From NCBI GenBank assembly GCA_949751835.1, contig CATKHK010000024.1, positions 372,001-436,000 of the forward strand: a DNA stretch of 64,000 bases, written 5' to 3'. Every line of letters begins with the position of its first letter. Within the stretch, counting starts at the first letter, position 1. The stretch is from Blepharisma japonicum (lineage: Eukaryota; Ciliophora; Heterotrichea; Heterotrichida; Blepharismidae). Both the position numbers and the translations under genes were made by a program. The notes under the pieces are model-generated. The model saw only the letters and a program-made list of their open reading frames with translations. It had not been told where the DNA came from and made no database searches. Shown one piece after another: positions 21,597 through 31,775 of the stretch.

Positions 21597-22505
21597 ATGT
21601 TCGAATATAAGAAAAGAAGCCTCTCGAAAAACTTTAAAGTAAACCTCAAATCCATCCTTCCTTCAATCCCAACTCAATCAGGGAAATTCACAAGATCCAT
21701 AACCCTTGTATATGAATTTCTCCTAGCTCGAGAAATCACTAAATTATCGCGAGTATCCAAACAATGATATTTAGCTTCTCAAGACCATTTCCTATGAAAA
21801 AAGCAATGCCAATACCTTGCTCCACAAGCATTGATCAAAACCTTAGAAGTCGCCGCAAATCTAAGAATAACTAAAGAATGGCCAGAAGAAATCTTAAGGT
21901 CAAAATTCACAGAAACTGTTAAATGAAAACTAGTTTGAATAGAAATTATTTATAAATGCTGCCATGAATGCTTCGATTTATTAAATAAACTTCATTATTT
22001 ACCAATATTACAGTTTACGCTATGCAAGTCTTGTGCAAAATCGCCAAAGTATTCAATGATGTCGGAAGAATCTGCAGAGCTTGATTATAGAATTTCGAGT
22101 GAAGAAATTAAAAAAGCGGGATTCCAGTTTGTAGAGGTGCCTCATAGTCATTGGACTGGAAAAGTAGCGAAAATGTATTATGTGACTGATTTAATTACAC
22201 TTGCAAAAGTTAATAAAGAATTGCCTTTGGTCAAAAGAGAAAATTGTGAAGAAGTTAGGAGGACTGAAATTTTGTATTACCTGAAAGAGAAAGGCTGTAG
22301 GGATTTTGATTTTATTGAGTATGCACTAGAAGTTGAAGGAGGGTGGCCTTGAAATTATATTAGAGGAAAGTCTCAAAGAACAGCACAAAAAGTGGTCAGT
22401 GATATGCTAGGGCAATATAATCAATGATTAAAGAAGATTGAAAGGGAAGGCCAGCCAAAGAAAAGAATTAAGACAGCTGCACAAGAAGTAATTGATTTGG
22501 ATTAA
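21597..22505 (+). CDS. F-box-like protein
   Basis: 302 aa with several TGA Trp codons (21765-21767 and others). Residues about 38-75 fit an F-box: VYEFLLAREITKLSRVSKQW, then DHFLWKKQCQYL. The remainder is helical and unknown, with a basic C-terminus (EREGQPKKRIKTAAQEV). Likely an adaptor binding Skp1 (inference). The frame is open from a TAG upstream near 21490, and 21597 is the first ATG. TTG at 21540 is unlikely as a start. Confidence 0.7.
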
Positions 22506-23267
22506 TATAATTTTAAATTCGAGTACTTAAAACTATAAAGTCAAATTATCTATAATTTTAATCACAATTTTTGACATATCTATGATGATATGATGACTCA
22601 TTTACAGATAAATAAACGAAATTTTTATGAATAAGATTAAAAATAAGAATTTTTAGGCTTCAGAATTGAAAGAGTTCTCAAATTTATTTTGGATTTTCAT
22701 TTTTCTAAAGGAAAGAAGAATAGCCTTCCAAAACTCTTTTTGTTTTTAATATTAAATGGTTTCGTAAAAATTATAATGCATAAAGAATAAATTGTTGAAT
22801 TATGGCTAGAATCATAGAAATTTAAGCTAATTTTATAAAATAAAAGATCTAAATAAGCTCTGTTTTTTAATGTTAAAAATTCGCTAACAAAAGATTTACC
22901 ATTTTTAGGTTGAAAGCCAGTATTGTAGGTATATCAAACAAATTTATATTAAGAAATATTGAATTTAAAAAATAAATCTTTTATTATTGGCATAAATTGA
23001 ATGATAAGCTGGCTTCAGTTATTACATCTAAATACACAATTTATATAAAGCAGCTTAAAATTTCTTAATTGTTATATATTAATTTCTCATATCAATTTCA
23101 TCTGCTTAACCAATTTAAAAATCCACATTATATAATTTTTCCATCACAAATTTTATAGTTATCCCTAAACTCCTCCATATCCCATTTTACAAATGTTAAG
23201 CCCATAAACTTAATCTACAAATGGATAAATTTTATTATCTTATAATCAAATAATTCAGCACTAAAAT
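22506..23267. other. 760-bp AT-rich intergenic region
   Basis: No open frame above 60 codons, no repeat or RNA structure recognised on either strand. Confidence 0.5.
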
Positions 23268-23555
23268 ATGAGAGGTTTTATATTTTGCTGTTTCGCTGGG
23301 AAAAAGTCTTCAAAAACTCGCCATGGCCCAGCCTCCTCTACCAAAGATTTTTCAGAATATTGCCAACCAATAAGCCCTAATGAAGAAATTCACAGAGAAC
23401 TAAGAGCAAACAGTGCTGAATTAGATTTAAATAATCCGAAACAGTCAAACAATTCCCCTAAGGTTGAAAGAAGACTGAGAAAAAGTAGAACAATCAACGA
23501 TGACGATTATCATCCACTAGCGAATTATGTATTTCCAAGAACTCATACTAACTAA
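23268..23555 (+). CDS. small hypothetical protein, possibly lipid-anchored
   Basis: 95 aa. Begins MRGFIFCCFAGKKSSK: a short hydrophobic Cys pair followed by basic residues, as in palmitoylated proteins. The rest is polar, Ser/Asn/Pro-rich and probably disordered, with a basic RRLRKSRT motif (possible kinase site). No family recognised. Coding composition differs from the flanking AT-rich DNA, which supports a real gene. Confidence 0.5.
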   Translation: MRGFIFCCFAGKKSSKTRHGPASSTKDFSEYCQPISPNEEIHRELRANSAELDLNNPKQSNNSPKVERRLRKSRTINDDDYHPLANYVFPRTHTN

Positions 23556-24133
23556 TTAATGTAACATTTTGTGTTTTAATTTGAGTTTTTTCTCCTTTTT
23601 TGAATGAAATGTGTTTTGAGGTAATCATCATAATTCATAAATCATTCATTTCTTTGATAAAATGAATTCAAGTTAAGGCTTTATTCAAAAATTTTGATAA
23701 AATCAGATTTTTAGAGCCATTATTATGCCATTGTGGCTGAACCTTTCAACAATGATGGAAGACAAAATTACAAATAGGAAAAAAGCATAAAAATTCTTAA
23801 TAAGTAATCAAAAAGCAAAATTTTTCAAGCATTCTTATCTTTTTCAAAATTTTATTAAGAGATTTATTTTATTCTAAAAATTAAATTAAAAAAAATCGGC
23901 ATTGCTTTTATATTTGCTTAGATAATTATGGTTTTTATATATTTATCAGTCTATTTTCTTAATAAGTGAATAAATCTTGAAAAAATAATAGGAATTGAAC
24001 AATTATAAAATTCTTTAATCTATGGTGTCTAATTTTTATTACGATTTAATTCCAATTTAAGATCAAAGAATGGTAGCTTATTCAAAAATGAAAGCAATAT
24101 TTTGAATTATTATAGAAAACCAGCAGAAATAAA
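23556..24133. other. AT-rich spacer before the pseudoprotease cluster
   Basis: No gene seen. Directly before the ATG at 24134 is the sequence GCAGAAATAAA, resembling the leader AAATAAA of the paralogues downstream. Confidence 0.5.
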
Positions 24134-25504
24134 ATGGTTACCTTAAGCATTCTGATGATTCTTATAGCTACTTCATTCTCCATGATTAAAATTCCTCTCA
24201 ATTGACTCGATAAAGAAGAATTAGCAACTGCAGAGCCAACTACTCTGCCCACAACCCAACTGATATCAGAATCGTATATAAAAAACTACCTCAACAAGCA
24301 GTACTCAATTCAAATCCATGCTGGCTCTCCTCCTCAGCTATTTAATGTTCAAGTTAGTACAGGATCTCCTTGGCTTTGGATTCCTTCGCTGAAATGCAAG
24401 CTTTCATGCCACCAGGCTACGAATTATTTTGATTCCAATCGTAGCTCAACTTATAAATATATTGGCCGAATTAAAATAAAAAACGAAGGCTATAGCTTTG
24501 TTAAAGGAGATTTAAGTACTGAAACATTTACAATTGGAGAACTTAATGATATGCAAATTAAAAATCAAAATTTTATTTTAGCTAATCAAAATGATGGATT
24601 TGATGGGGCGTTCTTTGATGGAGTTTTGGGCTTGGAGTATAATTTTACAATGGGGTATCTAACGTTTTTTGATCGCTTGCATAGCTCTAAACAAATTTCA
24701 AATAAAATATTTTCAGTTTATTTGAGTGATAACGGATTTCAAGGAAGCAGCTATGATACCTCAGCAATAACATTTGGCGGGTATGACTTGTTTTATGCTC
24801 AAAATAAAGAAATAAAATATGTTAACTTAACTGACAGAGCTGGAAGATGGAGTGTGCCATTATCTGAGGTAAAATTAGACGATTTCATCATATCAACTAA
24901 GCCATCTACAGTATTTTTTGATGTTGGAGCAAGTGTTATTTATGCTCCAAAAACAGAGTTTGATAACATTGTTAGCAAAATTTCTGAATTTGGAAGCTGC
25001 CGCCATGAAAGAGGGCATTTTGTGTGTGATTGCAGCAATTATTCAATTAATAGCTACCCATCTATTAGCTTTTCCTTAGGAATGGGGACTGTTGATAGCT
25101 TTAGCTTGGATCCTCAGAATTATTTTCTCAAGCATGATAGCTATTGCTATCTTCTTCTTGGAGTGGGTGACTATAACTCATGAACATTTGGAAGTGTATT
25201 TTTGAGAAAATACTATACGATTTTTGATGCAGAAAGCGCAAGGATTGGACTTGCTCATGCAAGCCAAGAATTAGGCTACTCTACTATTGAAACTTTAAAA
25301 GCTGATTCAAAGCCGATTGATGCTGATAAAATCCAAAATATTAATATCAAAAATCAAAAAGCACTTGAAGATAAATTTGACAATATTTCATATTGGGCTA
25401 TTGCTGGAATTTTATTTATTTGCATATCGGGATTTGTTTGTCTCTCATCAAAGATAAACAAAGGCTATAATGAAGAAGCCTATTATCAAAAGATTTATGC
25501 TTAG
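24134..25504 (+). CDS. pepsin-family (A1) pseudo-protease 1, membrane-anchored
   Basis: 456 aa, with TGA Trp in IPLNWLD and SWTFGSV (25181-25183). Signal peptide about 1-17, short pro-like segment (IKIPLN), two-lobed aspartic-protease fold, one C-terminal membrane segment (about 420-440) and a short tail ending YYQKIYA. In lobe 1 the DTGS site reads VSTGSPWLWIPS, so the catalytic Asp is Ser75. In lobe 2 the site reads FFDVGAS with Asp263 kept and the usual Thr/Ser as Val. FRKYYTIFDAESARIGLA is the typical C-terminal A1 strand. With one Asp missing, no proteolysis is expected; a binding or receptor role is inferred. First of four tandem paralogues. Stop TAG. Confidence 0.85.
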
Positions 25505-25984
25505 TTAGTATTAACCTTAAATCTTTACCCTAATGTTTTAAATTGAAATTTTAAATATTCCTTGCTAATAATTATGCTGATTAAATAATTTAGAATTTAA
25601 CTGATCCAGTGAAAGAGGAGATCTCTACTAAAACTGATAGTCAAGCTCCTTAATGATTAAGATTTAAGATTGCATTTACAATCCGATTTATCACTTCATT
25701 TTATAATGATGACATAAATAGTTAATAAATAATTTTATTAGACTTTAATTCGCCTAGCTATATTTTGCATGCTTAGTAAATCAAGCAACTTTTTATGGAA
25801 TAATTTTTATAGTTTAAAGTCTTGATGCGTCAAAGGTGAATTAAATACCCTGTAGGTTTTCTCACTAATATTTTAAAGATATTGCTACGAAGTAAAAAAA
25901 TTATCATAGTCAAATAATTGATAATAAAATACTTCCAAAATAATAGATATATTTTTAATAGTGTAGAAATTCACCATAAATAAA
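25505..25984. other. spacer with conserved upstream block of pseudo-protease 2
   Basis: AT-rich. At 25945-25972 lies AGATATATTTTTAATAGTGT followed by AGAAATTC, closely matching 31736-31765 and 27866-27898 ahead of the other copies. No gene. Confidence 0.55.
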
Positions 25985-27382
25985 ATGCTTGCTTTGCATA
26001 TTTTGATTATCCTTTTAGCAACTTCATCTGCAATTATTACAATTCCTCTGAAGAAGGTTTATAAGGAAGAATTGAAAATTAAGGATGAATTGAAAATTGC
26101 AAATTCAACTAATCTAAAAATGACTCAGTTGCTTTCAACTTCTTTCATTCGGAATTACATGAATATGCAGTACTCTGCTCAACTCTACGTGGGATCACCT
26201 GCACAATTATTCAGTGTCCAAGTTGGCTCTGGGTCTGCTTTTCTTTGGATTCCCTCTCAAAAATGTAAAGCTTCTTGCCATGAATCAAGCAATTATTTTG
26301 ACTCTTCTCGAAGCTCATCTTATGGCTATATTAACTCAAATTCCCAAATAACTTATGGTGCTAATTATGTAAAAGGAGATTTGAGCACTGAAAGCTTTTC
26401 AATTGGAGACAAAGAGGTTAAATCAATTAAAGGCCAAACATTTCTGCTAGTTCATGAAGATTCTGGATTTGCCTATGCAGATTATGATGGAATACTCGGA
26501 TTGGAATATGGCTCATCTATGTTTGGGTATCCAACTTTTCTTGATAATTTAAAAATACAAGGACAAATTTCGCAAAAAATGTTTTCTGTGTACCTAGGTA
26601 ACAATAACTTTGAAGGGAATATCTATGATGGTTCAAATATCATATTTGGCGGATATGATTTACAGTATGCGCAGAGTCCAGATATCAAATATGTCAACTT
26701 GAATCTGGACAATGGAAGATGGCAGATTAAGTTATCTAATATAAAAGTAAGCTATTCGCTTATATCATCTAAATCGTATCAAGCATTCTTTGATGTAGGA
26801 ACAAGTCTAATGCGAGCCCCACTAACTGAACTCAATAATATCATCAACAAAATTGCATCGTATGGTGATTGCTGGATTGAAGGCAATTTTATGGTGTGTG
26901 ATTGTGGGAATTATTATACAATGGATAATTATCCATCAATCAGTTTTATGTTAGGGTCTCATACTTTTAGTTTGAATTCTAAAGACTACTTCCTTAAGTC
27001 TGATGCCTATTGTATTTTTCTGTTTCAGATTAATGGCTACTCTGATGAATGGGTTTTTGGGGATGTATTTTTTAGAAAATATTATACAATTTTTGACGCG
27101 GACAATTCAAAGATGGGATTTACTCCAGCTAAAATAAATTATAAAGCTGCTTCTATCGATCTTTTAACTGCTGATCTAAATAAGGAAGACAAGATTGAAA
27201 AAATTAAAAGACATACTGAGGAGCAAAAATCTTTAATAGAAGTGCCTGAGTCTTCTAATAGCATTTACTTTTGGGTGGTTCTCGGTATTTTATTTGCAGG
27301 TCTATTAAGATTTATTTTTAACTTGAACAAGACGAAGAAGATAGATGATGAAGAAATCCATTATCAAAAGATTTATGCTTAA
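25985..27382 (+). CDS. pepsin-family (A1) pseudo-protease 2, membrane-anchored
   Basis: 465 aa. Signal peptide (LALHILIILLATSSA), pro-like IPLKKVYKEEL, A1 fold, membrane helix about 422-442 and tail ending HYQKIYA. Lobe 1 reads VQVGSGSAFLWIPS: Gly81 replaces the catalytic Asp. Lobe 2 keeps Asp270 (FFDVGTSL). The flap Tyr is present (ITYGANYVKGDLS). Disulfide-type Cys pair CKASCHE follows the first site as in pepsins. Closest in sequence to copies 1 and 4. Expressed presumably at the surface or in endosomal/lysosomal membranes (inference from topology). Confidence 0.88.
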   Translation: MLALHILIILLATSSAIITIPLKKVYKEELKIKDELKIANSTNLKMTQLLSTSFIRNYMNMQYSAQLYVGSPAQLFSVQVGSGSAFLWIPSQKCKASCHESSNYFDSSRSSSYGYINSNSQITYGANYVKGDLSTESFSIGDKEVKSIKGQTFLLVHEDSGFAYADYDGILGLEYGSSMFGYPTFLDNLKIQGQISQKMFSVYLGNNNFEGNIYDGSNIIFGGYDLQYAQSPDIKYVNLNLDNGRWQIKLSNIKVSYSLISSKSYQAFFDVGTSLMRAPLTELNNIINKIASYGDCWIEGNFMVCDCGNYYTMDNYPSISFMLGSHTFSLNSKDYFLKSDAYCIFLFQINGYSDEWVFGDVFFRKYYTIFDADNSKMGFTPAKINYKAASIDLLTADLNKEDKIEKIKRHTEEQKSLIEVPESSNSIYFWVVLGILFAGLLRFIFNLNKTKKIDDEEIHYQKIYA

Positions 27383-27955
27383 TCTATTTAAGTAGAATTT
27401 AATAAATCTTAATTTCAATTAGATTTGCTTATTTTTAAAATGGAGGTTTTGATAAAAAGTTTATAGCCAAGACGCTTTCTTATGCATCTTCAATGATTTT
27501 TTACTTTACAATTTTAACTAACGAAAAGCAGTAATATGCATTTTTGCTATGTATTAATTTTAATTTTCTGTTGAATTTTATATTTAATATTAAGCGATTA
27601 AAGTTAGCTTTAATTTATAATCGAAAATCTTTAATAAAATTGTGAGCTTATAAATTTGAAAGAAAATAGCAATATTAAATAGCTAAAGAAGCTTCCTATT
27701 GCATAAGCTGTAATTCAAAAAAGAAAATTTAATAACTTTGATGCTATCATCATATTTTGGAGCTATTTATGCCTCCTTATTTTAATATAATTTTATTAAG
27801 CAATGGCTTTTTCATTGCAATAAAAGAACAGAAGAAATTCTCATAATAAATTTTTTTATAATTATAGACATTTTTTAAAAATATGTAGGAATTTGATAAA
27901 ATTGTTTAGTTAGAGAAGACATTTTTATGAATATATATAAATTATCATAAATAAA
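27383..27955. other. AT-rich spacer with displaced upstream block
   Basis: The block AGACATTTTTTAAAAATATG plus TAGGAATTTGATA (27866-27898) matches the upstream blocks of copies 2 and 4, but lies about 58 bp from the ATG rather than 10-13 bp. The CATAAATAAA leader is kept directly before the ATG, so about 45 bp seem inserted between them. Confidence 0.5.
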
Positions 27956-29338
27956 ATGCGATCCTTAACTATTTTAGTGCTATTTATATGGCTATCGTCT
28001 GCTTTTGTAAAAATTCCACTGAAGAGATTTTATAAGGAGCAATTGGTAGCCTCAAATTCAACGATTCCGTATGTGACTGAATTTTGGTCTACGTCATATC
28101 TCAAAAATTTATATAATTTTGCCTACTCAGCAGAAATATATGCTGGTTCCCCTCCAAAATTATTTACTGTTCATGTTGGCACATCAGCCAACGAATTTTG
28201 GATTCCTTCTAAAAGGTGCCAAAATGTATGCCACGAAGCTTCTAATTATTTTGACCCTTATAGCAGCTCAACTTACAAAAACCTTGGCAAACAAAATAAA
28301 ATAATCTATGGAGATTCAAGTTTTGCTCAAGGAGATTTAAGCAAGGAAACATTTTCAATTGGTGATAGCAATGCTTTAACTGTTAAAGACCAACTATTCA
28401 CTTTAGTTCATCAAGATAGTGGAATATCATTAGGCACTGATGGATTTTTAGGTTTAACTTTTGGAGGAGCATCAGGATATCCAACATTTCTTGACAACTT
28501 AAAAATTCAAGGGCAAATTTCACAGAAAATATTTTCTGTCTATTTATATGATAATGATTTTGTTGAGAGCTATTATGACAGCTCTTCAATCATATTTGGA
28601 GGCTATGATCTTGCAAGCTATGCACAAACCACAGAAGTAAAATATGTTGATATATTTCAGAATGATGGATTTTGGAATCTCCAGGTCTCCAATCTCAAAG
28701 CAAATAACATTCTAATCCCAACCCGCGCTTCTTACGCATATTTTGACATTGGAACATCTGTTTCACTTGTTCCAAGAGTTGCATTTGATGGCTTATATAA
28801 TCAACTTTCAATAGCTGGGAGTTGTGGAATAGAAAATCATTTAATTGTATGTGACTGCTATAATTACGCATTAGGCAATTATCCATCGATCAGCTTTGTA
28901 TTTGGAGGGAAATATACATTTAGTTTGGAGCCTGAGCATTATTTCTATAAAGTTGGGAAATCTTGTACTCTTCTTTTTTATAGTATAAATGATTATTGGC
29001 TAATTGGACAGCCTTTTTTTAGGAAATATTATACGATTTTTGATGCTGAATATCTTCAGATAGGATTTGCACTTGCTAAAAATAGAAAAACAACTAAATT
29101 TATTGACTTTTTAGGGTCAGAGTCAAACCTAAATAATGAAGGGAAAATGAAAAATATTAAAGAAGAAGTTCAAGCCGAGGAAAAAGTTATGAACGACAGG
29201 TCTCAAAGTTCTACTACTGCTTTTTATTGGGCACTCTCTGTCATCTTGTTTGGTTTCTTATCAGGATTTCTCTATCACTCATACAAGCAAAAGAAAGAAA
29301 ATCCTCAAGAAATTTATTACCAAAAGATTCAAGCTTAA
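27956..29338 (+). CDS. pepsin-family (A1) pseudo-protease 3, membrane-anchored
   Basis: 460 aa. Signal peptide, IPLKRFYKEQL pro-like motif, A1 fold, membrane helix about 416-437, tail ending YYQKIQA. Lobe 1 site reads VHVGTSANEFWIPS: Gly75 in place of Asp, and the following TG also altered to TS, the most eroded of the four. Lobe 2 reads YFDIGTSVSLVP with Asp264. Flap YGDSSFAQGDLS. The general fold, Cys positions (CQNVCHE, CDCYNY) and FFRKYYTIFDAE strand are kept, so selection for folding rather than catalysis is likely. Confidence 0.87.
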   Translation: MRSLTILVLFIWLSSAFVKIPLKRFYKEQLVASNSTIPYVTEFWSTSYLKNLYNFAYSAEIYAGSPPKLFTVHVGTSANEFWIPSKRCQNVCHEASNYFDPYSSSTYKNLGKQNKIIYGDSSFAQGDLSKETFSIGDSNALTVKDQLFTLVHQDSGISLGTDGFLGLTFGGASGYPTFLDNLKIQGQISQKIFSVYLYDNDFVESYYDSSSIIFGGYDLASYAQTTEVKYVDIFQNDGFWNLQVSNLKANNILIPTRASYAYFDIGTSVSLVPRVAFDGLYNQLSIAGSCGIENHLIVCDCYNYALGNYPSISFVFGGKYTFSLEPEHYFYKVGKSCTLLFYSINDYWLIGQPFFRKYYTIFDAEYLQIGFALAKNRKTTKFIDFLGSESNLNNEGKMKNIKEEVQAEEKVMNDRSQSSTTAFYWALSVILFGFLSGFLYHSYKQKKENPQEIYYQKIQA

Positions 29339-29766
29339 TAATAAGTTAAAATCTTGAAAAAGTAATTTTATGTTTATATTATAAATAATTATAAATTGTG
29401 TAGGCAAAGAAATAATAGGCAAGCAAAAAATTAATATAGCCTGCTGTTTAATATAAAATTTTTAATCAGTTTGAGCTTATCAAGAAAAAAATTTACTTTT
29501 TTGCTAGACCATTTTATGAAGAATTAAAGAGTAAATATACTATTAACACTTTTACGAATATTAATCCAGATATCGAAAATGCATATACGACTATGAATAA
29601 CTGCTTATTTCTAATGAATGAAATACTATAAAGACTCTAAGTTTATCTAGTCCATTATATTTTAAGATTTAGATAGCAGGCAGCTTTGAAATATATAAAA
29701 AAATTAAAATACAAAACAAAGAGCATAAAACTTATCTTTTCATTTGCTTAAGGAAGACGATTAAAA
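29339..29766. other. AT-rich spacer
   Basis: No gene or conserved element seen between pseudo-protease 3 and the CCAAAAG repeat. Confidence 0.45.
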
Positions 29767-29905
29767 ACCCACCAAAAGATTTCAAAAAATCCCCCAAAGA
29801 CCCACTAAAGACCTTCCAAAGACCTACCAAAAGACCAACTAAAAGGCATGCTAAAACCCACCAAAAGACCTTCCAAAAGATACACCAAAAGACAAACCAA
29901 AAGAT
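29767..29905 (+). repeat. degenerate CCAAAAG short tandem repeat
   Basis: Irregular repeats of a 10-14 nt unit around ACCxxCCAAAAGA (for example ACCCACCAAAAGACC, ACCTTCCAAAAGA, ACACCAAAAGACAAACCAAA). In one frame it reads KTHQKTFQKIHQKTNQK-like, but a TAG follows at once. Composition (A/C-rich, almost no T) is unlike the surroundings. Confidence 0.7.
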
Positions 29906-30407
29906 TTATGAGAAGACTTACTGAAGCTAGGAGGCTAAACTAGAGCCAGCAAAAGAAACTGGACAAAGGGAAAAGCTAGAAAAATAAAGAACAAAAAATG
30001 AAAAAAATAAATTGAAAAAATGAAGAGAGTGTAAAAGATAAGGAAGATGGAGAATATGATGAAAATAAATAAAATGAAACAGAAGAGGTTAAAGAGTAAA
30101 TGGAAAGAAAGGAAACTGAGGAAGAAATTGAGGATTTAGGATTAATATTTACTTAATTTTGGTCACCGGAGCCTTAAGAATTTTTTTCTGATCTGCAGTT
30201 AATGAAATAATGATTGAAAAATTATGGTTCAAATCTGTCTTAACTTTAATCACTTTCTCAAACTCTCTGTAGTTATAAAAATATCCTTAAACAAGCTGTA
30301 GAAGAAATAGACTCTGATTCGACAAAAATTAGAAGTTATGTCAAAAAGCTATCTCCAGCACAAAAAAATTTAAGCTAGAGAAAGACCCAATCTTAAATTT
30401 ATTAGCT
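29906..30407 (+). pseudogene. decayed low-complexity / TPR-leader sequence
   Basis: Purine-rich, GAA/AAA-rich sequence with several TAA/TAG in all frames (30001-30140), then at about 30290-30375 a short open piece (QAVEEIDSDSTKIRSYVKKL) that ends in TAG before the TPR locus. Best read as eroded coding DNA; no function. Confidence 0.35.
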
Positions 30408-30701
30408 TTGCAATCAAATGAAGCTGTTGAAAAAACTAAAATTATTCTTAAAGCAAGAGAAAATAATAATATCAAGTTATTTCTCAGAGTGGGGAGCCTA
30501 ACTGATGCAATTATAAAGGGCTCTAATGACCAAGAGTCCAAAATTACCTCAAGTGAAAAGCAGTTTGGACTAAAAAATCTCCAGCTGGAGAAAGATGAAA
30601 ATCTACAGCCAGAGCTAGACAATTATAAAAAAGTTATCAAAATTGACGGAAATAATAAGAAAGAGTCTAAAGTTGATTCAATAAGAAGGGATATAGATTA
30701 A
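30408..30701 (+). pseudogene. 5' fragment of TPR-type gene, out of frame with 30740-31330
   Basis: 97 codons from an ATG to TAA. Its end repeats the beginning of the next frame: DENLQPELDNYKKVIKIDGN here and ENMQPVLNNFKQIFKIDPNN at 30738, so the two belong to one internally repeated protein. A single-base shift near 30690-30705 separates the frames (RLKSLFLDEDEEEEN continues in the second frame). No 15-nt intron fits the junction. Confidence 0.45.
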
Positions 30702-30739
30702 AAAGCCTGTTCTTAGATGAGGATGAAGAGGAAGAAAAT

Positions 30740-31330
30740 ATGCAGCCAGTGCTAAACAATTTTAAGCAAATTTTCAAAATTGACCCAAATAATAAGCAAG
30801 AGTCTAAAGTTGCTCCAAATAATATTCGCCCAAGATTTAAAAGATTTTCTTTATTTGAGGAGGATGAGGAGGAAAATATGCATACAGCGTTAAACTATTA
30901 TGAAGAAGTTATCAGAATTGATCCAGATCAAGCTAACGCATATGATAGCAAAGGCTTGACCTTCTATAATGAAAAGAGTTACGAAGAAGCATTAGAATGT
31001 TACGAAGAAGCATTAAAATATTACAATGACGCAATAAGAATCAACCCAACTATAGCTATCTATTATACAAATAAAGGAAATGCTCTTAAAGAGCTAGGCA
31101 GAAAAGAAGAAGCTATAGATTGCTATAAAGAAGCTATCAAAATTGATCCAAAACAAGATAAAGCATGCAATGGAATAGGAAATATCTTCTATGATGAAAA
31201 GATATATGAAGAAGCAATAAATTGTTATAAAGATGCAATTAGAATCAATCCATTATCAATTTATTCCAAAAATAAGAAAAAAGCTCTTAAAGCGTTAGGC
31301 AAAAAAGAAGGAAAGTGTGGAATATTTTAA
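30740..31330 (+). CDS. TPR protein with possible CaaX box
   Basis: 196 aa. Three to four canonical TPR units in the C-terminal two thirds (AYDSKGLTFYNEKSYEEALE, YYTNKGNALKELGRKEEAID, ACNGIGNIFYDEKIYEEAIN), preceded by copies of an acidic LFEEDEEEN segment. Ends GKCGIF, a C-x-x-x end that could be prenylated. The repeats resemble those of the 18-TPR gene at 57138. The 5' end may be missing because the frame upstream is shifted; it is either a shortened gene or part of a pseudogene. Confidence 0.5.
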   Translation: MQPVLNNFKQIFKIDPNNKQESKVAPNNIRPRFKRFSLFEEDEEENMHTALNYYEEVIRIDPDQANAYDSKGLTFYNEKSYEEALECYEEALKYYNDAIRINPTIAIYYTNKGNALKELGRKEEAIDCYKEAIKIDPKQDKACNGIGNIFYDEKIYEEAINCYKDAIRINPLSIYSKNKKKALKALGKKEGKCGIF

Positions 31331-31775
31331 CGCTTAAACTAAGATAGAAATAGCAAATTTCTTATCAATCAGGAGATCGTGAAATAATTTTTATTGATAT
31401 ATTTATTAAAAAATAGCTAAACAAAATTTATTACTTATTTCGTATAAGTTTATACTGCATTATTGATTATTTCTGCTTCAATTCTGCCATATATTTAACA
31501 AATGAATTAGATTCTTTTACAGAATTAGCTTTTAAGGGTATCTACTTATATTTAATTATAAATTTCTCGGCATAGCAAATATTGTAACGGTAAAGTCAGC
31601 TCTAAAGCAGGAGTCTCTTCTTTAGGCATAGTAATAAATCATTCAGTTTGAAAAAGTCAAAACTTAAATAAAAATATTTTTTCTCGCTTATTACGATAAA
31701 ATTGCGGAAAAGTAATAAATAAATTAAAAAGTTGTAGATATATTTATTAAATATGTAGAAATTTAATAAAAATAA
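31331..31775. other. AT-rich spacer with upstream block of pseudo-protease 4
   Basis: At 31736-31765: AGATATATTTATTAAATATG followed by TAGAAATTTA, nearly identical to the block before pseudo-protease 2, ending 10 bp before the ATG. Otherwise nothing seen. Confidence 0.55.

Noticed and set aside
29767-29905. CRISPR-like array
   Set aside because: Units are 10-14 nt, irregular and without spacers; the genome is eukaryotic.
30690-30739. 15- or 16-nt intron joining the two TPR frames at 30.7 kb
   Set aside because: The only GT..AG candidate across the junction is 17 nt and does not give the expected reading; a simple one-base shift fits better.
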